Source: Neovahlkampfia damariscottae
Lineage: Eukaryota; Heterolobosea; Selenaionea; Neovahlkampfiida; Neovahlkampfiidae
Direction: 5' to 3'
Assembly: GCA_016618085.1 (NCBI GenBank)
Contig: JABLTG010000108.1
Location: 1 to 64,000, forward strand
Length of the DNA stretch: 64,000 bases
Positions 7,329 through 19,498 of the stretch are shown piece after piece. The notes beneath the pieces are model-generated. The model saw only the letters and a program-made list of their open reading frames with translations. It was not told the origin of the DNA and did not search any database. The first letter of the stretch is position 1. Each line of letters begins with the position of its first letter. Both the position numbers and the translations under genes were made by a program.

Positions 7329-10031
7329 ATGAGCGAAAAACCAACCAAGAGAAAACGAAAAGAAGAAGTCGACCAAACAAAAAAGAAAAAAATACAAAAC
7401 ATAGTTCAACAGTATGAAAACTCAAAAAAACCACGAACAATAGAAGAAACAAAAAAAATTTCAAAATTTGATGAAGAATCAAGAAAAAATCTAATTCCTG
7501 TGGAGACAAAAAAAATCATTTTTGAAGAAGAAAGTCCAGTTCCACCAAATGCATTTTCAAATCAAATTAAATCTTTAAATTTCTCAAAAGCTAAAAAACA
7601 TTCATTAAAAGAGAACTTGGAACATTTAACAAAAAAAATAGATGAACAACCAATTGAACTTGTTGACGATGAAAGTTCAGAAGATGAAGAAAATCAAGAA
7701 GTAGTGCAAATGAAATTTAAAGATACTCCAAATTACGTCGCTACTAATTTAAAAAGAAAGTTTAAAAGGTTTAAGACATTAAAAACTAAAACACCAAAAA
7801 ATGTACTCAGTTTAAAACAACTGGAAGATTTAATGTCATCAGAAGATGAAAAAGAAGATAACTTTGAAGATGGTGTCATCATTGAAGATTGTAATTCTTC
7901 AGAAAACTCAGATTCATCAGAAGACGAAAATTCTGAAAAAGAAGAAGACGAAGTGATTTCAGATGATGAAATGCTTATTGAAGAATTTGAAACAAAATCA
8001 AATTTTTCTTCATTAACAGAAAATGATGAAGAAATGAACAAAATTTTAAAATCAGAATTTGGTTTTGATTCTTTTAGATTTGGACAAAAAGAAACCATCA
8101 AAAGAATTATTTCTGACAAATCAACTTTGCTTATTCAATCAACAGGTTCAGGAAAATCATTATGTTATCAATATTCTGCTTTTGTTCTTCCATATTTAAC
8201 ACTTGTTATAACACCTTTGATTTCATTAATGAATGATCAACTTTCTCTTCTTCCAAGTTGTTTAACAGGTGGTTCTTTATACAATTCACAATCATACAAC
8301 CAAAAAAAGAAAGTTTATGAAGATGTTAAAAATGGGAAAATCAAAGTTTTATTTATTTCTCCTGAACGTTTAAATAATGATCGTTTTATTGAATTAGTTC
8401 AAAAGGAATTTCCACCAATTTCTTTTGCATGTATTGATGAAGTCCATTGCGTTTCACAATGGTCACATAATTTCAGACCATCTTATCTTCACTTGAAAAA
8501 TTTATTGCAAAACAAATTAGGAGTGAAAACAATTTTAGGATTAACAGCTACAGCAACTCATTTCTCTGAAAAATCAATTTGTGATTTATTAAATATTCCA
8601 AAAGATGGAGTTATTAGAGCGCCTCTATCAAGAGAGAATTTGAATTTAACAATTTCAAAAGGGATTGATAAATATCAAGATGTTGTGAATTTACTCAATT
8701 CTGATCGTTTTAAGAAATGTTCTTCTATCATTATTTATACTATGTTGAGAGTAAATGTTTTTTCTCATTAATTGTTTCACAGAATGATGCTGATTCACTT
8801 TCAAATTATTTAAACGTTAATGGATTTGAATCAAAGAGTTATCATGCAGGTCTTACATCATCTGAAAGAACTCAAAGACAAAAATCTTTCATTTCAAAAA
8901 AAACTAGAATCATTGTGGCAACAGTTGCTTTTGGAATGGGTATCAATGCAAAATCAGTTTCTGCTGTCATTCATTTCAGTCTTCCAAGGTCATTAGAAGG
9001 TAAAACATTTTGAACACTAAAAAAAAAATCACAAAGATTATACACAAGAAGTTGGAAGAGCTGGTAGAGATGGTCAACAAGCAGAGTGTCACATGTTTTT
9101 TAATGATGATGATTACAAAAAATTGAGAAGTTTAACTTACTCCAATGGTGTTGATTTAATAACAGTTAAGCAATTATTGATGAAAATTTTTCAATCAAAA
9201 GAAACATTTATGTCCTTCAGTATCAATAAATTTGAAATGGAATTTGATATGAAAAGAGAAATTTTATCAACTATTTTAGTAACTTTAGAAGTTGATTATG
9301 ATTATATGATCCGTTTATTACCAACAAGTAATCAAAGTTATGAATTAAATTTCATGAAATCAACACCTGATGAATTATCATCAAGATCAGATTTGATTAA
9401 AACAATCATTGAAAATTCTAAAACAAAAACATCTTCTTATGTTTTTAATATCACAAAAATATGTTCAAAAATTGGTTTAACTGTTGATCAAATTGAAGAT
9501 CAATTGAATGAATTAAAAGAAAAAGGTGAAGTCAAATATCAATCAACAGATGAATCATTCTTCATTGAAATCAAAAGAAAACCTGAAATTTTAATCGATT
9601 TAGCAAAAGAAATTACTGAAAAATTAAAAAAAATTGAAGAATCTTCAATCTTTAAATTATTTGCAATTTATAAAGTTTCTCAACAATTCTCAAATGACAC
9701 CTCAACTTCATTGAAAATCTCAGAAAAAATTGAACAATATTTCAACTCCCAAAAAGTTTTTGATGTTTCAAATTTGAAAATATTCCCATCTTTTGATGAA
9801 ATGGATCCGACACAAAAGTCATTAATCCAAGCAGATATCAAAGCATTAATCAATCAAAATGAAAACACTTTCAAAAGAGGAAGACAAATTGCAAGAATAT
9901 TTCATGGTATATCATCTCCTTGTTTTAATATGGATCAATGGAAAAATCATAAAATGTGGAATAGATATTCAAATGTTGACTTCAATTCAATTATTAAATT
10001 ATCCAATCAAATTATAGGAAATTTTAAATAA
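7329..10031 (+). CDS. RECQL4: RecQ4-type DNA helicase
   Basis: Exons 7329-8750, 8783-8999 and 9037-10031 (introns 32 and 37 nt) give 877 residues. Residues ~1-230 are disordered, Lys- then acid/Ser-rich. The helicase core has Walker A QSTGSGKSLCYQ (~272), DEVH box IDEVHCVSQWSHNFRPSYL (~369), TATAT motif, and motif VI QEVGRAGRDGQ, completed only after splicing. The C-terminus lacks the usual RecQ zinc and HRDC domains. Instead it has the RECQL4-specific tail, including FKRGRQIARIFHGISSPCF, which matches the animal RECQL4 end. The family acts in replication initiation and DNA repair. A Sld2-like motif in the N-terminal part was not identified with confidence. Confidence 0.92.
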
Positions 10032-10043
10032 AAAATAATGGTT

Positions 10044-10973
10044 TTATTCTTTATTTTGAGTATATACAATGACGTCGGAAAATGTCATCGTTCCTTGATC
10101 CCATGGGACTAATTTCAAATACATTTTGTTCTTTTTGAAAAATAATTCAAATGTTAATCCCTTTTCTTCAAAATATCTCAATTTTTCCAGTGCCTCTTCG
10201 TTTCCATTTGAATAGGCATAATGATAACAATCATATGCTCCTTCAAAATCTTCATATTCTGTTTCCAATATCAGAGCAACGTTGTATTGAGCTTCAGTGC
10301 AACCTTGAAGAGCAGACTTTTGAGTCCATTCGAGGGCTTTTTGAGGATTCTTTTGAACACCTTCTCCCTTTAAATAACAAATCCCTAAATTACTTTGAGC
10401 TGTTGGATTACCATCATAGGCAGCAGTTTCAAATAATGAAAATCCACGAAACAAATCTTTCTTAACTCCAAAACCATGTTTATAACAAAACCCAAGGTTA
10501 TTCTGAGCACTTGAGTTATTCTGAGATGATGATCTTGTGTACCAATAAACAGCTTGTTTTAAATCTTGATCCTCTGGATCTTTTGGAAATTGGTAATGAA
10601 AACCTAAATTATTTTGAGCTTCTGCGTTTCCTTCATTGGCAGAGATAGAATAAAGTTCTTTAGCTTTTATATAATTGTCCAATTTTTCATAAGTTCTGGC
10701 CAGAATGAAAGTATCAAAGCTGTTTTGAGTTTTAACTTGGAAAATTTTCTCTAATTCTTTAAGTTCACAAAATCCGAGGTGAACTTTCGCATTTAGTTTA
10801 AAGTACAACACCACAACATTATCTTCTGAATATCCTTCACAAAATTCTAAAATCTTTTGCCACGAAGAGAGTTTCTTGCGCACTTCATCTAAAAATTGGT
10901 GATTGTTGAAACTTGTGTTTTTCTTTTGCTCAGGAAATGCCACGGATAGCTCCTCTAACTTTCTCTTTGTCAT
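10044..10973 (-). CDS. Sel1-like repeat protein
   Basis: 309 residues. At least four Sel1/TPR-like repeats are visible with the A-x-x-x-L-G-x-x-Y/C pattern: AEAQNNLGFHYQ, SAQNNLGFCYKHGFGV, TAQSNLGICYLKGEGV and TEAQYNVALILE. These fold as an alpha-solenoid adaptor for protein complexes, often in ER-associated degradation or signalling. No signal peptide or membrane segment is seen, so it is probably cytosolic. The ~80-residue N-terminus and the end are unrecognised. Converges closely with RECQL4 (12 bp between stops). No introns seen. Confidence 0.8.
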   Translation of the reverse strand: MTKRKLEELSVAFPEQKKNTSFNNHQFLDEVRKKLSSWQKILEFCEGYSEDNVVVLYFKLNAKVHLGFCELKELEKIFQVKTQNSFDTFILARTYEKLDNYIKAKELYSISANEGNAEAQNNLGFHYQFPKDPEDQDLKQAVYWYTRSSSQNNSSAQNNLGFCYKHGFGVKKDLFRGFSLFETAAYDGNPTAQSNLGICYLKGEGVQKNPQKALEWTQKSALQGCTEAQYNVALILETEYEDFEGAYDCYHYAYSNGNEEALEKLRYFEEKGLTFELFFKKNKMYLKLVPWDQGTMTFSDVIVYTQNKE

Positions 10974-11068
10974 CAGTTGTTGAAAAAATAGTGATCGTTG
11001 ATGAGAGGAGAATTTATTGTTAATGAAGTAATGTTATGAAACAAATCAGGTAAATTATAGAACTAAAT

Positions 11069-11119
11069 TTGGATACGCTTATATCAGAAAATTTCCATTA
11101 GGAAATTTGATCCAAATAG
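11069..11119. repeat. Nested hairpin in intergenic DNA
   Basis: AAATTTCC-ATTA-GGAAATTT (11091-11110) is a perfect 8-bp hairpin enclosed by ATTTGGAT (11069-11076) and ATCCAAAT (11112-11119). The flanking string GATCCAAATAGGGA resembles GATCCAAAAAGGGA at 3424, beside the MITE-like hairpin, so both may be remnants of one repeat family. Nothing else is seen in 10974-11247. Confidence 0.4.
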
Positions 11120-11247
11120 GGAGATTCAAATTAGACATTTTGAGAACAAAGTTGTCCAAAATAAGAGTAGAATATTATTGGACAAGTACTACGCAGTTGT
11201 TATTGGTTTATTAATTTTCCTGAATCTTGGATAATTTATTGGTATTT

Positions 11248-11721
11248 ATGAGCTCAAACGAAGCAAATTCTTTTGGTTTTGCTGTCATGGTAAAAACTGA
11301 TTGCCCTCACCTTGAACAGCATGTAAATTTTGATTTGGTTGACAACAATTCAACTCTCCAAAAAAAATGTAAAAAAAAATAAAAAAAATGACAAATAGTG
11401 TCTGATCCATGCTCTTATTGTGACTCAAAAGAAGAAAACTGGATGTGTTTAAAATGTGGTGATGTTTGTTGTTCGAGATATGTCAATGGAGACATGAAAA
11501 AACACGGAACAGAAAAAAATCATAATGTTGGAATTAGTTTTTCAGATATGTCTGTTTGGTGCTATGAATGTAATGAATATATTGATAACAAAGAGTCAAA
11601 CTTTCAAAAATTGCTCCAAATAATAAAAGACTCAAAATTTCCACCCGAAAATGAAGAAGCACAAAAAGCATTGGAAGAAGAAAATGAAAAATTATTATAT
11701 TTTTTGAATTCAAAAAAATAA
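11248..11721 (+). CDS. UBP-type zinc finger protein (HDAC6/USP-like ubiquitin-binding domain)
   Basis: Two exons (11248-11368, 11399-11721; 30-nt intron) give 147 residues. The UBP zinc finger is complete only after splicing: CPHL in exon 1, then CSYC, WMCLKCG, CCSRYVNG, MKKHGTEKNHNV and SVWCYECNEYI in exon 2. This is the order of Cys/His ligands in HDAC6, BRAP and USP family fingers that grip the free C-terminal Gly-Gly of ubiquitin. No deubiquitinase or deacetylase domain follows; the tail is a short acidic helix. It is therefore a stand-alone ubiquitin-tail reader. ATG 11248 follows an ATTGG box by 4 bp. Confidence 0.85.
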
Positions 11722-11786
11722 AAAATTTTTCTAAACTCAATTATTGGTTGAAGAAAATTGTCCAATTAAAAAGTCAAAATTCTACA

Positions 11787-13550
11787 ATGAACAATTTTGT
11801 TGAGAGAACAAAAGAGTTTTGGTTCAAGTATTCACCCAAACTTTTTTCAATTTTTAAATCAAACAAATGGGAATATACACTTGACAAATCTGAAACATGT
11901 AGAAATCATGTGTATTCACTTTTTTCAGAACAAATTTATAATTCAGTTGAGATAACCATTGGAGTAAAAAAAGAACAAAAAAAATTTTGTAATTTTTCTT
12001 AGATTATTTTAGAGAATACTTCACCTTCAAATTTACATTCTTATTTAGAAAATGTTTTTAAAGAACTTGATGAATTATCGTCAAATCCAAAAATTGAAAA
12101 TGCAGTTCATCAACAAAGAATATTACTTTTGACAATTACATGTATCACTTTAAATGATATTTTATTTGTTAATCTACTTTCACTCTTAGAAGAAGCTTCA
12201 GAACAATTAGAATTTTGGACAGATGAAAAAGTACATCCTTACAGAAATATAATTGAAACAGGTCCTTTTCAATTTATAGGAAATTTATTCACAAATTTTT
12301 ATTGTTCAATTTTTGGTATAAAGCAAAAAAAAAAAATTAAAAATACAATTAAAATGAAAATTGAAGTGTTAAAAGACTTTCAAAGTACAATTGCAACTCA
12401 TTTAGGAAGATTAAGAAGAATGAACGCTAATTTTAAAGATATCAATAATTCAGATCATTTAATGACTTATGTTCAAGATTGTTTTCAGAATAATTCAGCT
12501 TTTTTTGAATTATTTGATGATCGTTTAAAGATATCATTGAATGATAAAATTGAAATTAAAATAATTTCTGAATTTTGTAATTCATTGGAGTATTTTAAAA
12601 AAATGTCAAAATCTGAAATTATGATAACAAAACCACCAAGTTATTTTAGAAGAAAATGGCTTCAAACTACAATTTCTGTTGGTGTATCAGGGCTGATTGG
12701 TTATTATGTTTATCATCATCAAACTGAAATTACGAATTGGGCTGTTAAAGCAAAAGATTCAATTTTAGATTTTTTTCAAGAACATTTGGTTGAACCATTT
12801 CAAAGTATAATTAAAACAGTTTTGAAATCTTATCAAAAATCAATTTTCAATCCAGAAGAGTTGAAAAATGCAAAAGAGAGTATGCAAAGAATGTTGATCG
12901 ATATTGGAACTGAATTAAATAATCACGTGACTCCAGAAGAACTACAATCCATTATCATGAAAGCAGAGAAAAATGACGTTACTATCTTCTCGGAAAATTA
13001 TGAAAATGAAATTAAAAAACCTGTCAAAAATTTATTCGTTGGAAATATTGTCAGAATGTTATTGATTCAAATTCAAAGAATCAACGTTAGCTTTTTAGAA
13101 ATCATGAGAGAATTTGATTCAGTTATGGCACAAAATCAAATTAATCTCGATATTTTAGCGACTATTCCAGTTTTGATTGGTGGAATAGCATTTTCATCAT
13201 GGATAAGAAATATATTAAAATCATCTGGTGTTAGACCTGATGAATATGAAAATATTTCATTAAATTTACGAGATATTGAAATTATTTTGAATAGAAATTG
13301 CCCAAAGGACAATGTTAGTTCAATTGTCACCGACGAGGATGCAGGATTTTTAATCTCAAAAGTTTTGTTGATTGAAAAATGGTTAATTCAAGCAGGTGAA
13401 CAAGAAAAAGTGAACAAAATGTTCATGTCAGATTTGAAAGAAATTGATTCGACAAATTTTACTGTTCAACAAAAATTGAGAGTTATTTGGAGGATGATTA
13501 GAACCCCTGAGTATGCACATATTTTAAAAAAAAAATCATCTTGGCTTTGA
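11787..13550 (+). CDS. NCA2: NCA2-family mitochondrial protein
   Basis: Exons 11787-11963 and 12003-13550 (39-nt intron, phase 0) give 574 residues. The NCA2 domain is recognisable: KPPSYFRRKWLQ followed by a TM-like VGVSGLIGYYVY, then ILDFFQEHLVEPFQSI, KESMQRMLIDIG, KKPVKNLFVGNIVRMLLIQIQ and a second hydrophobic LATIPVLIGGIAFSS, then LRDIEIIL. In yeast Nca2 is needed for expression of the mitochondrially encoded ATP synthase subunits 6 and 8. Its presence suggests aerobic mitochondria with ATP synthase. Two membrane segments fit an inner-membrane location. Two CCAAT/ATTGG boxes precede the ATG. Confidence 0.85.
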
Positions 13551-13613
13551 ATAAAATGTAAAAAAATTTTGTTGTTTTTTCATTGGTTGTTCATTTTTTT
13601 TTTTATCAATTCG

Positions 13614-14478
13614 ATGCTGACGGTTTGTTCTTTTTTTTATTAAAATTTGAAGTTGTCCACTTTGATATCTCTATTCAGTCTATTAAGTTATAAATTTTTT
13701 CGAACTTTGTTTTCAGAGTACGTTCTGAGGAGGCAAGTGAAAATTGGAAGACCTGCAATTTCAATTGAAAAAAGTTTACAACCAACAGATCCAAAAGAAG
13801 AAAAGCGACAATTAACTTTATCAAGACAAAAAAGGGCTCTTTCTGTAGAATTTTTCTTTTTTAATTTTTTTTCAGGATTTCTTCAGAGATACAGGAGGAA
13901 AAATAACGGATATGAGAGTTTTAAGAAGTGCAATGTTTTTAAGTGATGAAATTGATAGAGCTGTTCGTGGAATTGATCTACCTGACCAAAATATTGGATA
14001 CAGACAATACAATCGTTTCTACGCTGAAGGAACAGAAGAATTATTCACAAATATACCAACTGGAAGATCACCTTTAGTTTTAGCTGCTCCAAAAATACCA
14101 GAAGGTACTAAATTTACAGAAGTATCAAAAGATAAACCATTACCAATTGAATACCAATCGATGAGAAGGTCACATTTGAAACAAGTCGGTCGTAGTTTGG
14201 ATTTGATTGAAAAATCTCAATTAAAGAATTTACAATCAAATGGCAACCAAGTTGATGAAAAACCAAAAATCATTGAAATTAAAAAAGACAAAGTTATAAT
14301 TCCAAAAAATGTTGGAACTTATAAACCTAAAGTATCCAATGATTTGAAAGTAGGATTGTATCAACCATTTGATCCAAAGGACAAATCAACAATTAAACAG
14401 AGGTTATTAAAATTTGAAGGAGAAATTTCTGACAGAAGACCTGACTATGATTACAAATTGGATGATTTTGAAAATTGA
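13614..14478 (+). CDS. Conserved-looking protein of unknown function
   Basis: Proposed exons 13614-13622, 13653-13844 and 13876-14478 (introns 30 and 31 nt, all phase 0) give 267 residues. The second intron is well supported: its removal joins SRQKRALS to DFFRDTGGKITDMRV. The first exon of three codons is inferred from the only upstream ATG and a typical intron length. The N-terminus is hydrophobic (STLISLFSLLSYKFF), possibly a signal or membrane anchor. The middle has GYRQYNRFYAEGTEELF and TGRSPLVLAAPKIPEGTKF, which look structured. The C-terminal half is Lys-rich and disordered. I do not recognise a family. Confidence 0.55.
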
Positions 14479-14682
14479 TAATTGAAGATAGCTTAGATAT
14501 TGACGAATCCAAGTTCACTTATGAACATTTTTGATAAAAATTAAAATTAAACTCCAAAAATTTATTTGAACCATTTTCAACTATGCAATTCTGACCAATA
14601 AAATCCAATCCTCTTTTCAATTGGACGGTTATTTTTAGAGAGAGAAAAAAAAAGCAAAATTAGTCAAGAAAATAAAACACCG

Positions 14683-15804
14683 ATGAACCAAAAAGAGGTG
14701 AAAAAGAAACCTCAAAAAAAAACTAAGAAATTCAAACCAAGTAATTTGCAACTTGAAACAAAACCAAGAAACAAAAGTATTGGAGAAGAAATTAAACATT
14801 ACAAAACTTCAAAATTAACAGTTGATGATATAAAATGGGGCCAAAAATTAGGTTCAGGTGCACAAGGATGCGTCAAAAAATGTGAAGTCAATGGAAAAAT
14901 TCTTGCTTGTAAAATATTACCAGTTTCAGAAGATAAACAAGTCAGAAAAAATGCAATGAATGAATTAAGAACATTATTTCAACTCAAACATACAAACGTT
15001 GTTCCTCTTCATGTAATAATTCATCTTTTTTTTTTTAATTTTCGTAAAAGGATATTTTTTGTTATGAAGAATGTTTGTACTTGTTAATGGAATACTGTGA
15101 TTGTGGTTCATTGGACAAGATTTTAGAAATTACAAAAACAATGCCTGAGTTTGTAATTTCAAAAATTGCAAAACACGTATTGAAAGGATTAGATTACATT
15201 CATCACAACAAATGGTATGTGTTAAAATTTTTTTTTTTAACTTATTTAAAAAAGTGTCCATCGTGATATTAAACCAGGCAATATACTTTTAAATAAATAT
15301 GGTGATGTAAAAATAGCAGATTTTGGAATGGTTGGATCTAATCAAACTATCTATTCAACTTATCAAGGAACTTTTCATTTCATGTCACCTGAAAGATTAA
15401 GAGGAGAAGTACATTCATTCAATAGTGATATTTGGAGTTTAGGTTTAACTTTAGGAAACTGTGCTATAGGTAAATTTCCAATGGAGTTAAAAGAAGATAA
15501 TCCTTTATGGGAAATGATGATGTCAATGCAAGAACAACAAGAATGTAATCTTTTAATGGATGAAAAAGATTTTTCAGTTGAATTTTATGATTTTATTAAA
15601 CATTGTTTAATTATTGACCCAAAATTAAGACCATCAGCCGAAGAATTATTAGAACATGGATTTATCACAAAATACGAAAAATCTGAAATGTCACTTGGAA
15701 GATGGTTAGATTTGAATTATGTTCAAGTTGTCAAGAAAAGAAAACAAAAACAAAACTTGAAGCATCAACAAGAAACAGTAAAGACTGAAAATATAAAAAC
15801 GTGA
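14683..15804 (+). CDS. MAP kinase kinase (STE7/MEK family)
   Basis: Exons 14683-15012, 15051-15214 and 15255-15804 (introns 38 and 40 nt) give 347 residues. The N-terminal KKTKKFKPSNLQLETK matches the MAPK-docking D-site (basic cluster, then hydrophobic-x-hydrophobic). The kinase has the Gly loop LGSGAQGCV, ACKI Lys, VHRDIKPGN catalytic loop (joined by splicing), ADFGMVG, and a SPERLRG block where most kinases have APE. The activation loop between them holds Ser/Thr in the MAP2K position (SNQTIYSTYQGT). It should phosphorylate a MAP kinase. The basic Gln/Lys-rich tail is unassigned. PTEN follows downstream on the same strand. Confidence 0.85.
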
Positions 15805-15981
15805 AAAATGGGTAAAGGGTAAAATTATTGATTATAGATCAAAAAGAAATTGATTTAAAAAAATAAAAAAATAAAAAAGTCGTGTCATTCAAACTTAAAT
15901 TTTGTCCAATAAGAACATAATAAAATTTGATTGGTTTGTTTTCTAACGATTTAACGTTTAATTTAGTCACGAACATAACAC

Positions 15982-17115
15982 ATGAGCAATTTGTTAAGAA
16001 GTTTAGTTTCAAAAAAGAAAAAAAGGTTTAAAGAAGATGGATTTGATTTAGACTTGACATGTAAGTAACTCAAGTCAAGATTTATTGACTATTTTTTTGA
16101 ATTAGACATTGAACCAAATATAATAGCAATGGGTTATCCATGCCAGAATTATGAAAAAATATTTAGAAATTCAATGGTAGATGTAAAAAAGTAATTATAA
16201 AAACAAGTTTAACAAAAAAAAAGATTTTTAGAGAAAAGACATCCGGGTGGTTATAAACTTTGGAATTTATGTGCTGAACGTAAACATATGTACGATTATT
16301 CATATTTCAACGATATGGTTGAAGACAATTTTACTTTTTATGATCATGAAGCTCCTGAATGGAATACTATTATACCGTTTTGTCAAAATGTTGATGAATG
16401 GTTAGAAAAAGATAAAAAGAACGTAGCAATTATACATTGTAAAGCTGGTAAAGGAAGAACAGGAACATTTATAGCAAGTTACATGTTATATTCAAAATTA
16501 TTCAAGACAGCTCCTGAAAGTTTGAAACATTATGCAGAAGAAAGAACATTAAATAAAAAAGGTGTAACGATACCAAGTCAAAAAAGATATGTTTATTATT
16601 TGGATAAATATCTCTCAAATAATAATAAAACACCTTATAAAAATCAAAAACTAAAATTAAAATCTGTAAAATTAGAACCAGCACCGTTATTCAAATCAGA
16701 CGGTATTATGTTTGAAATTCAAGATTTTGGTAAAAATGTTGTTTTGGATTCAGTAAAAAAAAAAATAATAATTTTTTAACTTTTAAAGAAAGTTTTGAGT
16801 TATACACCTGGAGTAGGTTGTCTTGATTTTCAAATGGATAAGGACAACTGTTTGAAAGGAGATTATAAATTACTTGTAAAATCAAAAAAAGGAAAATCCA
16901 AAGAAAAAATATTCGCTCTTTGGTTTAATTCTGAATTTTGTGATACAAAAGTTGAATTTACAAAAGAAGAGTTGGATAAAGGATATAAAGATTGTAAGAA
17001 ACATCACTTATACGATAAAGACTTCAAAGTCACTTTAAATTTTGAATCATTAGAAATTGAAAAAGAAGATGACGGAGATGATAAAAAAATTGAACAAATA
17101 TCAATTGAAAAATAA
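15982..17115 (+). CDS. PTEN: PTEN lipid phosphatase
   Basis: Exons 15982-16060, 16106-16190, 16224-16752 and 16789-17115 (introns 45, 33, 36 nt) give 339 residues. The N-terminus aligns with human PTEN through KKRFKEDGFDLDLTYI and PNIIAMGYP. The P-loop HCKAGKGRTG (~126-135) is identical to that of human PTEN over HCKAGKGRTG, including both Lys that select PtdIns(3,4,5)P3, and is followed by KKGVTIPSQKRYVYYLDKYL. A C2 domain follows (ISYTPGVG region to LNFESLEIE). The animal regulatory tail and PDZ motif are absent; the end is acidic. It terminates PI3-kinase signals at the plasma membrane. Confidence 0.92.
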
Positions 17116-17195
17116 ATGTTTGGTATTATTTTTACCATTTGATTGGCCATTATTTTCAACCAATTGCTTTTTTCTTTTTTTTGTTCTTGGCGAAA

Positions 17196-18746
17196 ATGGA
17201 AGAGAAAGAAAAAACTTCCTCTTTACGAGATTTCATCAAAAAAATTCCAAATACAAAGTAAAACAACTTTTCATAAACACCTCAAAGGTTTATCGTTGAT
17301 GGTTTCACTGTCAAAAAAAAAGAAGAATTTCAATGGTGGTTTTTGAGTCATTTTCATGCAGATCATTATGGTGGAATTACAAAAAATAAATGGAAACATG
17401 GTACTATTGTTTGTACAGAATCAACTAAAAATTTAATAAAACTGAAGTTTGGAAAAGGTCATGAAGACAACATCAAAGTGTTGGAAAGTAAAAAAAAAAA
17501 AACAAAAGTAACTTTATTAGTAAATGAAAAGTACATCATTGATAATGTCGGAATAACTTTTTTTGATGCTAATCATTGGTTTGAAAAAAACAATTTTTTT
17601 TAACATTTTGTTCTCAGTCCAGGTTAGTTTTTTTTAAAAATTTAGTTTTTCAAAATTTCAATAGGAAGTGTTATTATACTTTTTGAATTGCCAAATGATG
17701 AAATTTATCTCCATACAGGTGATTTTCGATTTTCAAAAGAAAAGTTTCTGGAGTACCCAAAACTGAGGGAATTACAAGATAAAAAGATAAATGGTGTCTT
17801 CTTAGATACAACTTATTGCAATCCACAATACGTTTTACCAACTCAAGAAAATGTTCTTGATGTCATTTCAACATTTGTCAAGAATCGAATGAAGAGCAAC
17901 ACTTTATTTGTTATAGGATCATATACTATTGGAAAAGAAAGAATTTGTGAAGCTATTGCAAATTTGTGTCATTGTAAGATATTTGTAACACCAGAAAAAT
18001 ATCAGATTTTACTTTGCTTAGGATTACCTTATATAGATATTTTCACAACAAACCCAAACACTACAAATGTTCATTTTGTCAATATGTTTGATATTTCATT
18101 TGGTAGATTAGCTAATCTATTCAAACATTATGGGAAATTGTATCATGAAATAATTGGAATTAAACCGACTGGATGGACGAATAATAAATCAAAATTGGAA
18201 TTGGAAGTACAAAAGAAAGGAAAAATATCATTAGTTGAAGTACCATATTCAGAACATTCAGCTTTTAATGAATTACGTGATTTTTGTGAAACATTTGACA
18301 CATCAAATATCATTCCAACTGTAAACATCAATCAATCAAAAACCCAAATTTTTTATTTAAAAGAATATGATTATATTCATAAAAAATCAGAATTAAAATT
18401 GAAAAAAGAAGAAACTTCAACTACCAGATCTCTATTTGACTTTTCTTTTTTGTTTCGAAAAAAAAAAGAGAAAGAAGACACATTTGACATTAAAATTGAA
18501 AAATCTGTGGTTGAAAATACTGTTTCAAACAAAGATAGTGTGGAGGTTAAAAAAGTGGAGATTTCAAAAAAACAAGAAATTTCAATCAAAACAGAACATG
18601 TAGAAGTTGTTGATTTAGTTGAAATTGAAGAAAAATCAACAATGAAAAGAAAAAGACCTTTTGGTGATGTTAAATTAAAAAAAACAAAAAAATTGAAATT
18701 ACCTCCTCAAACTACAACACTTGATCGTTTTTTCAAAAAGAAATAA
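17196..18746 (+). CDS. SNM1/Pso2 (Artemis-family) DNA nuclease with a 5-nt microexon
   Basis: Exons 17196-17257, 17288-17578, 17618-17622 and 17665-18746 (introns 30, 39, 42 nt) give 479 residues. The metallo-beta-lactamase HxHxDH motif is SHFHADHYGG. The next motif DANHCPGS is created by splicing a 5-base exon (TCCAG) between NH and GS. TGDFR, a beta-CASP region (GSYTIGKERI) and YSEHSAF follow. The Lys/Glu-rich tail ends with TTTLDRFFKKK, a PIP-box-like element. SNM1 proteins are 5' exonucleases for interstrand crosslink repair and telomere ends. DCLRE1A/Pso2 is the closest type by layout. Confidence 0.88.
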
Positions 18747-18787
18747 ATAATTTATTTTATCCAATCATTTCTCAATAACCTTCAACT

Positions 18788-19411
18788 ATGAACTTTTTTC
18801 AAGTACAACTAACTGGTGGAGACAAAACACAAAATATTTATTTTGAACAAGAACAAATTAATAGTTACAAACTTTATGAATTGTATAGTAAAAAGGTTAA
18901 CCTACCAGTTGAAGATTTTTATTTCATAAATCAAGAAGGAAAAATTCAAAAAATAAATTCAGAAATGACCTTAGAAAAACAAAACTATTTGAATGTAAGA
19001 TTTAGAATTTTAGGTGGTAAAGGTGGTTTTGGAGCAAATTTAAAAAAACAAGGAAGAAAAAAAAAAGTTACAAATTTTAATGCTTGTCGTGATTTAAATG
19101 GAAGAAGAGTTCGTGATATTATCAATGAACAAAATGCTGCTGCTAATGCTGATAAAGAACCAGAAAAAACACCTGCAGAATTGAAAAGAGAAAAAGAAAA
19201 AGAAGAGAAAGCACTCAAAGATAAAATAGAAAAATATAAAAGAATGGATGAACAAGAGACAAAATTAAAAGAAATTAATGAAAAAACTACTAATGCTGTC
19301 CAAAATGCTTTGAAAAAACAAAAAGTTGAAAAAACCAAAAAAATGGAACAAGCAAAAAAGAAATCTGTTTACATGTCTCATTTCGATGATGATTCTGAAG
19401 ATGAAAAATGA
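18788..19411 (+). CDS. SDE2: SDE2, ubiquitin-fold splicing/genome stability factor
   Basis: 207 residues without introns. An N-terminal ubiquitin-like fold (~1-76) ends in FRILGGKGGFGANLKKQGRK, the invariant cleavage site where a deubiquitinase cuts after Gly-Gly to release a C-terminal fragment starting with Lys. NFNACRDLNGRRVRDI and a long charged coiled coil follow, then an acidic end. In fission yeast the released fragment is needed for efficient splicing of a subset of introns; in animals SDE2 links replication stress and splicing. ATG 18788 is preceded by CCAATC. Confidence 0.9.
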   Translation: MNFFQVQLTGGDKTQNIYFEQEQINSYKLYELYSKKVNLPVEDFYFINQEGKIQKINSEMTLEKQNYLNVRFRILGGKGGFGANLKKQGRKKKVTNFNACRDLNGRRVRDIINEQNAAANADKEPEKTPAELKREKEKEEKALKDKIEKYKRMDEQETKLKEINEKTTNAVQNALKKQKVEKTKKMEQAKKKSVYMSHFDDDSEDEK

Positions 19412-19498
19412 AATTTATTTTATAACAAATGTATTTTCTTCTATTTGGAAAAAATGGATTGAAAAAAGATAGATTCTTATTTGATAAAAAAAATTCAG

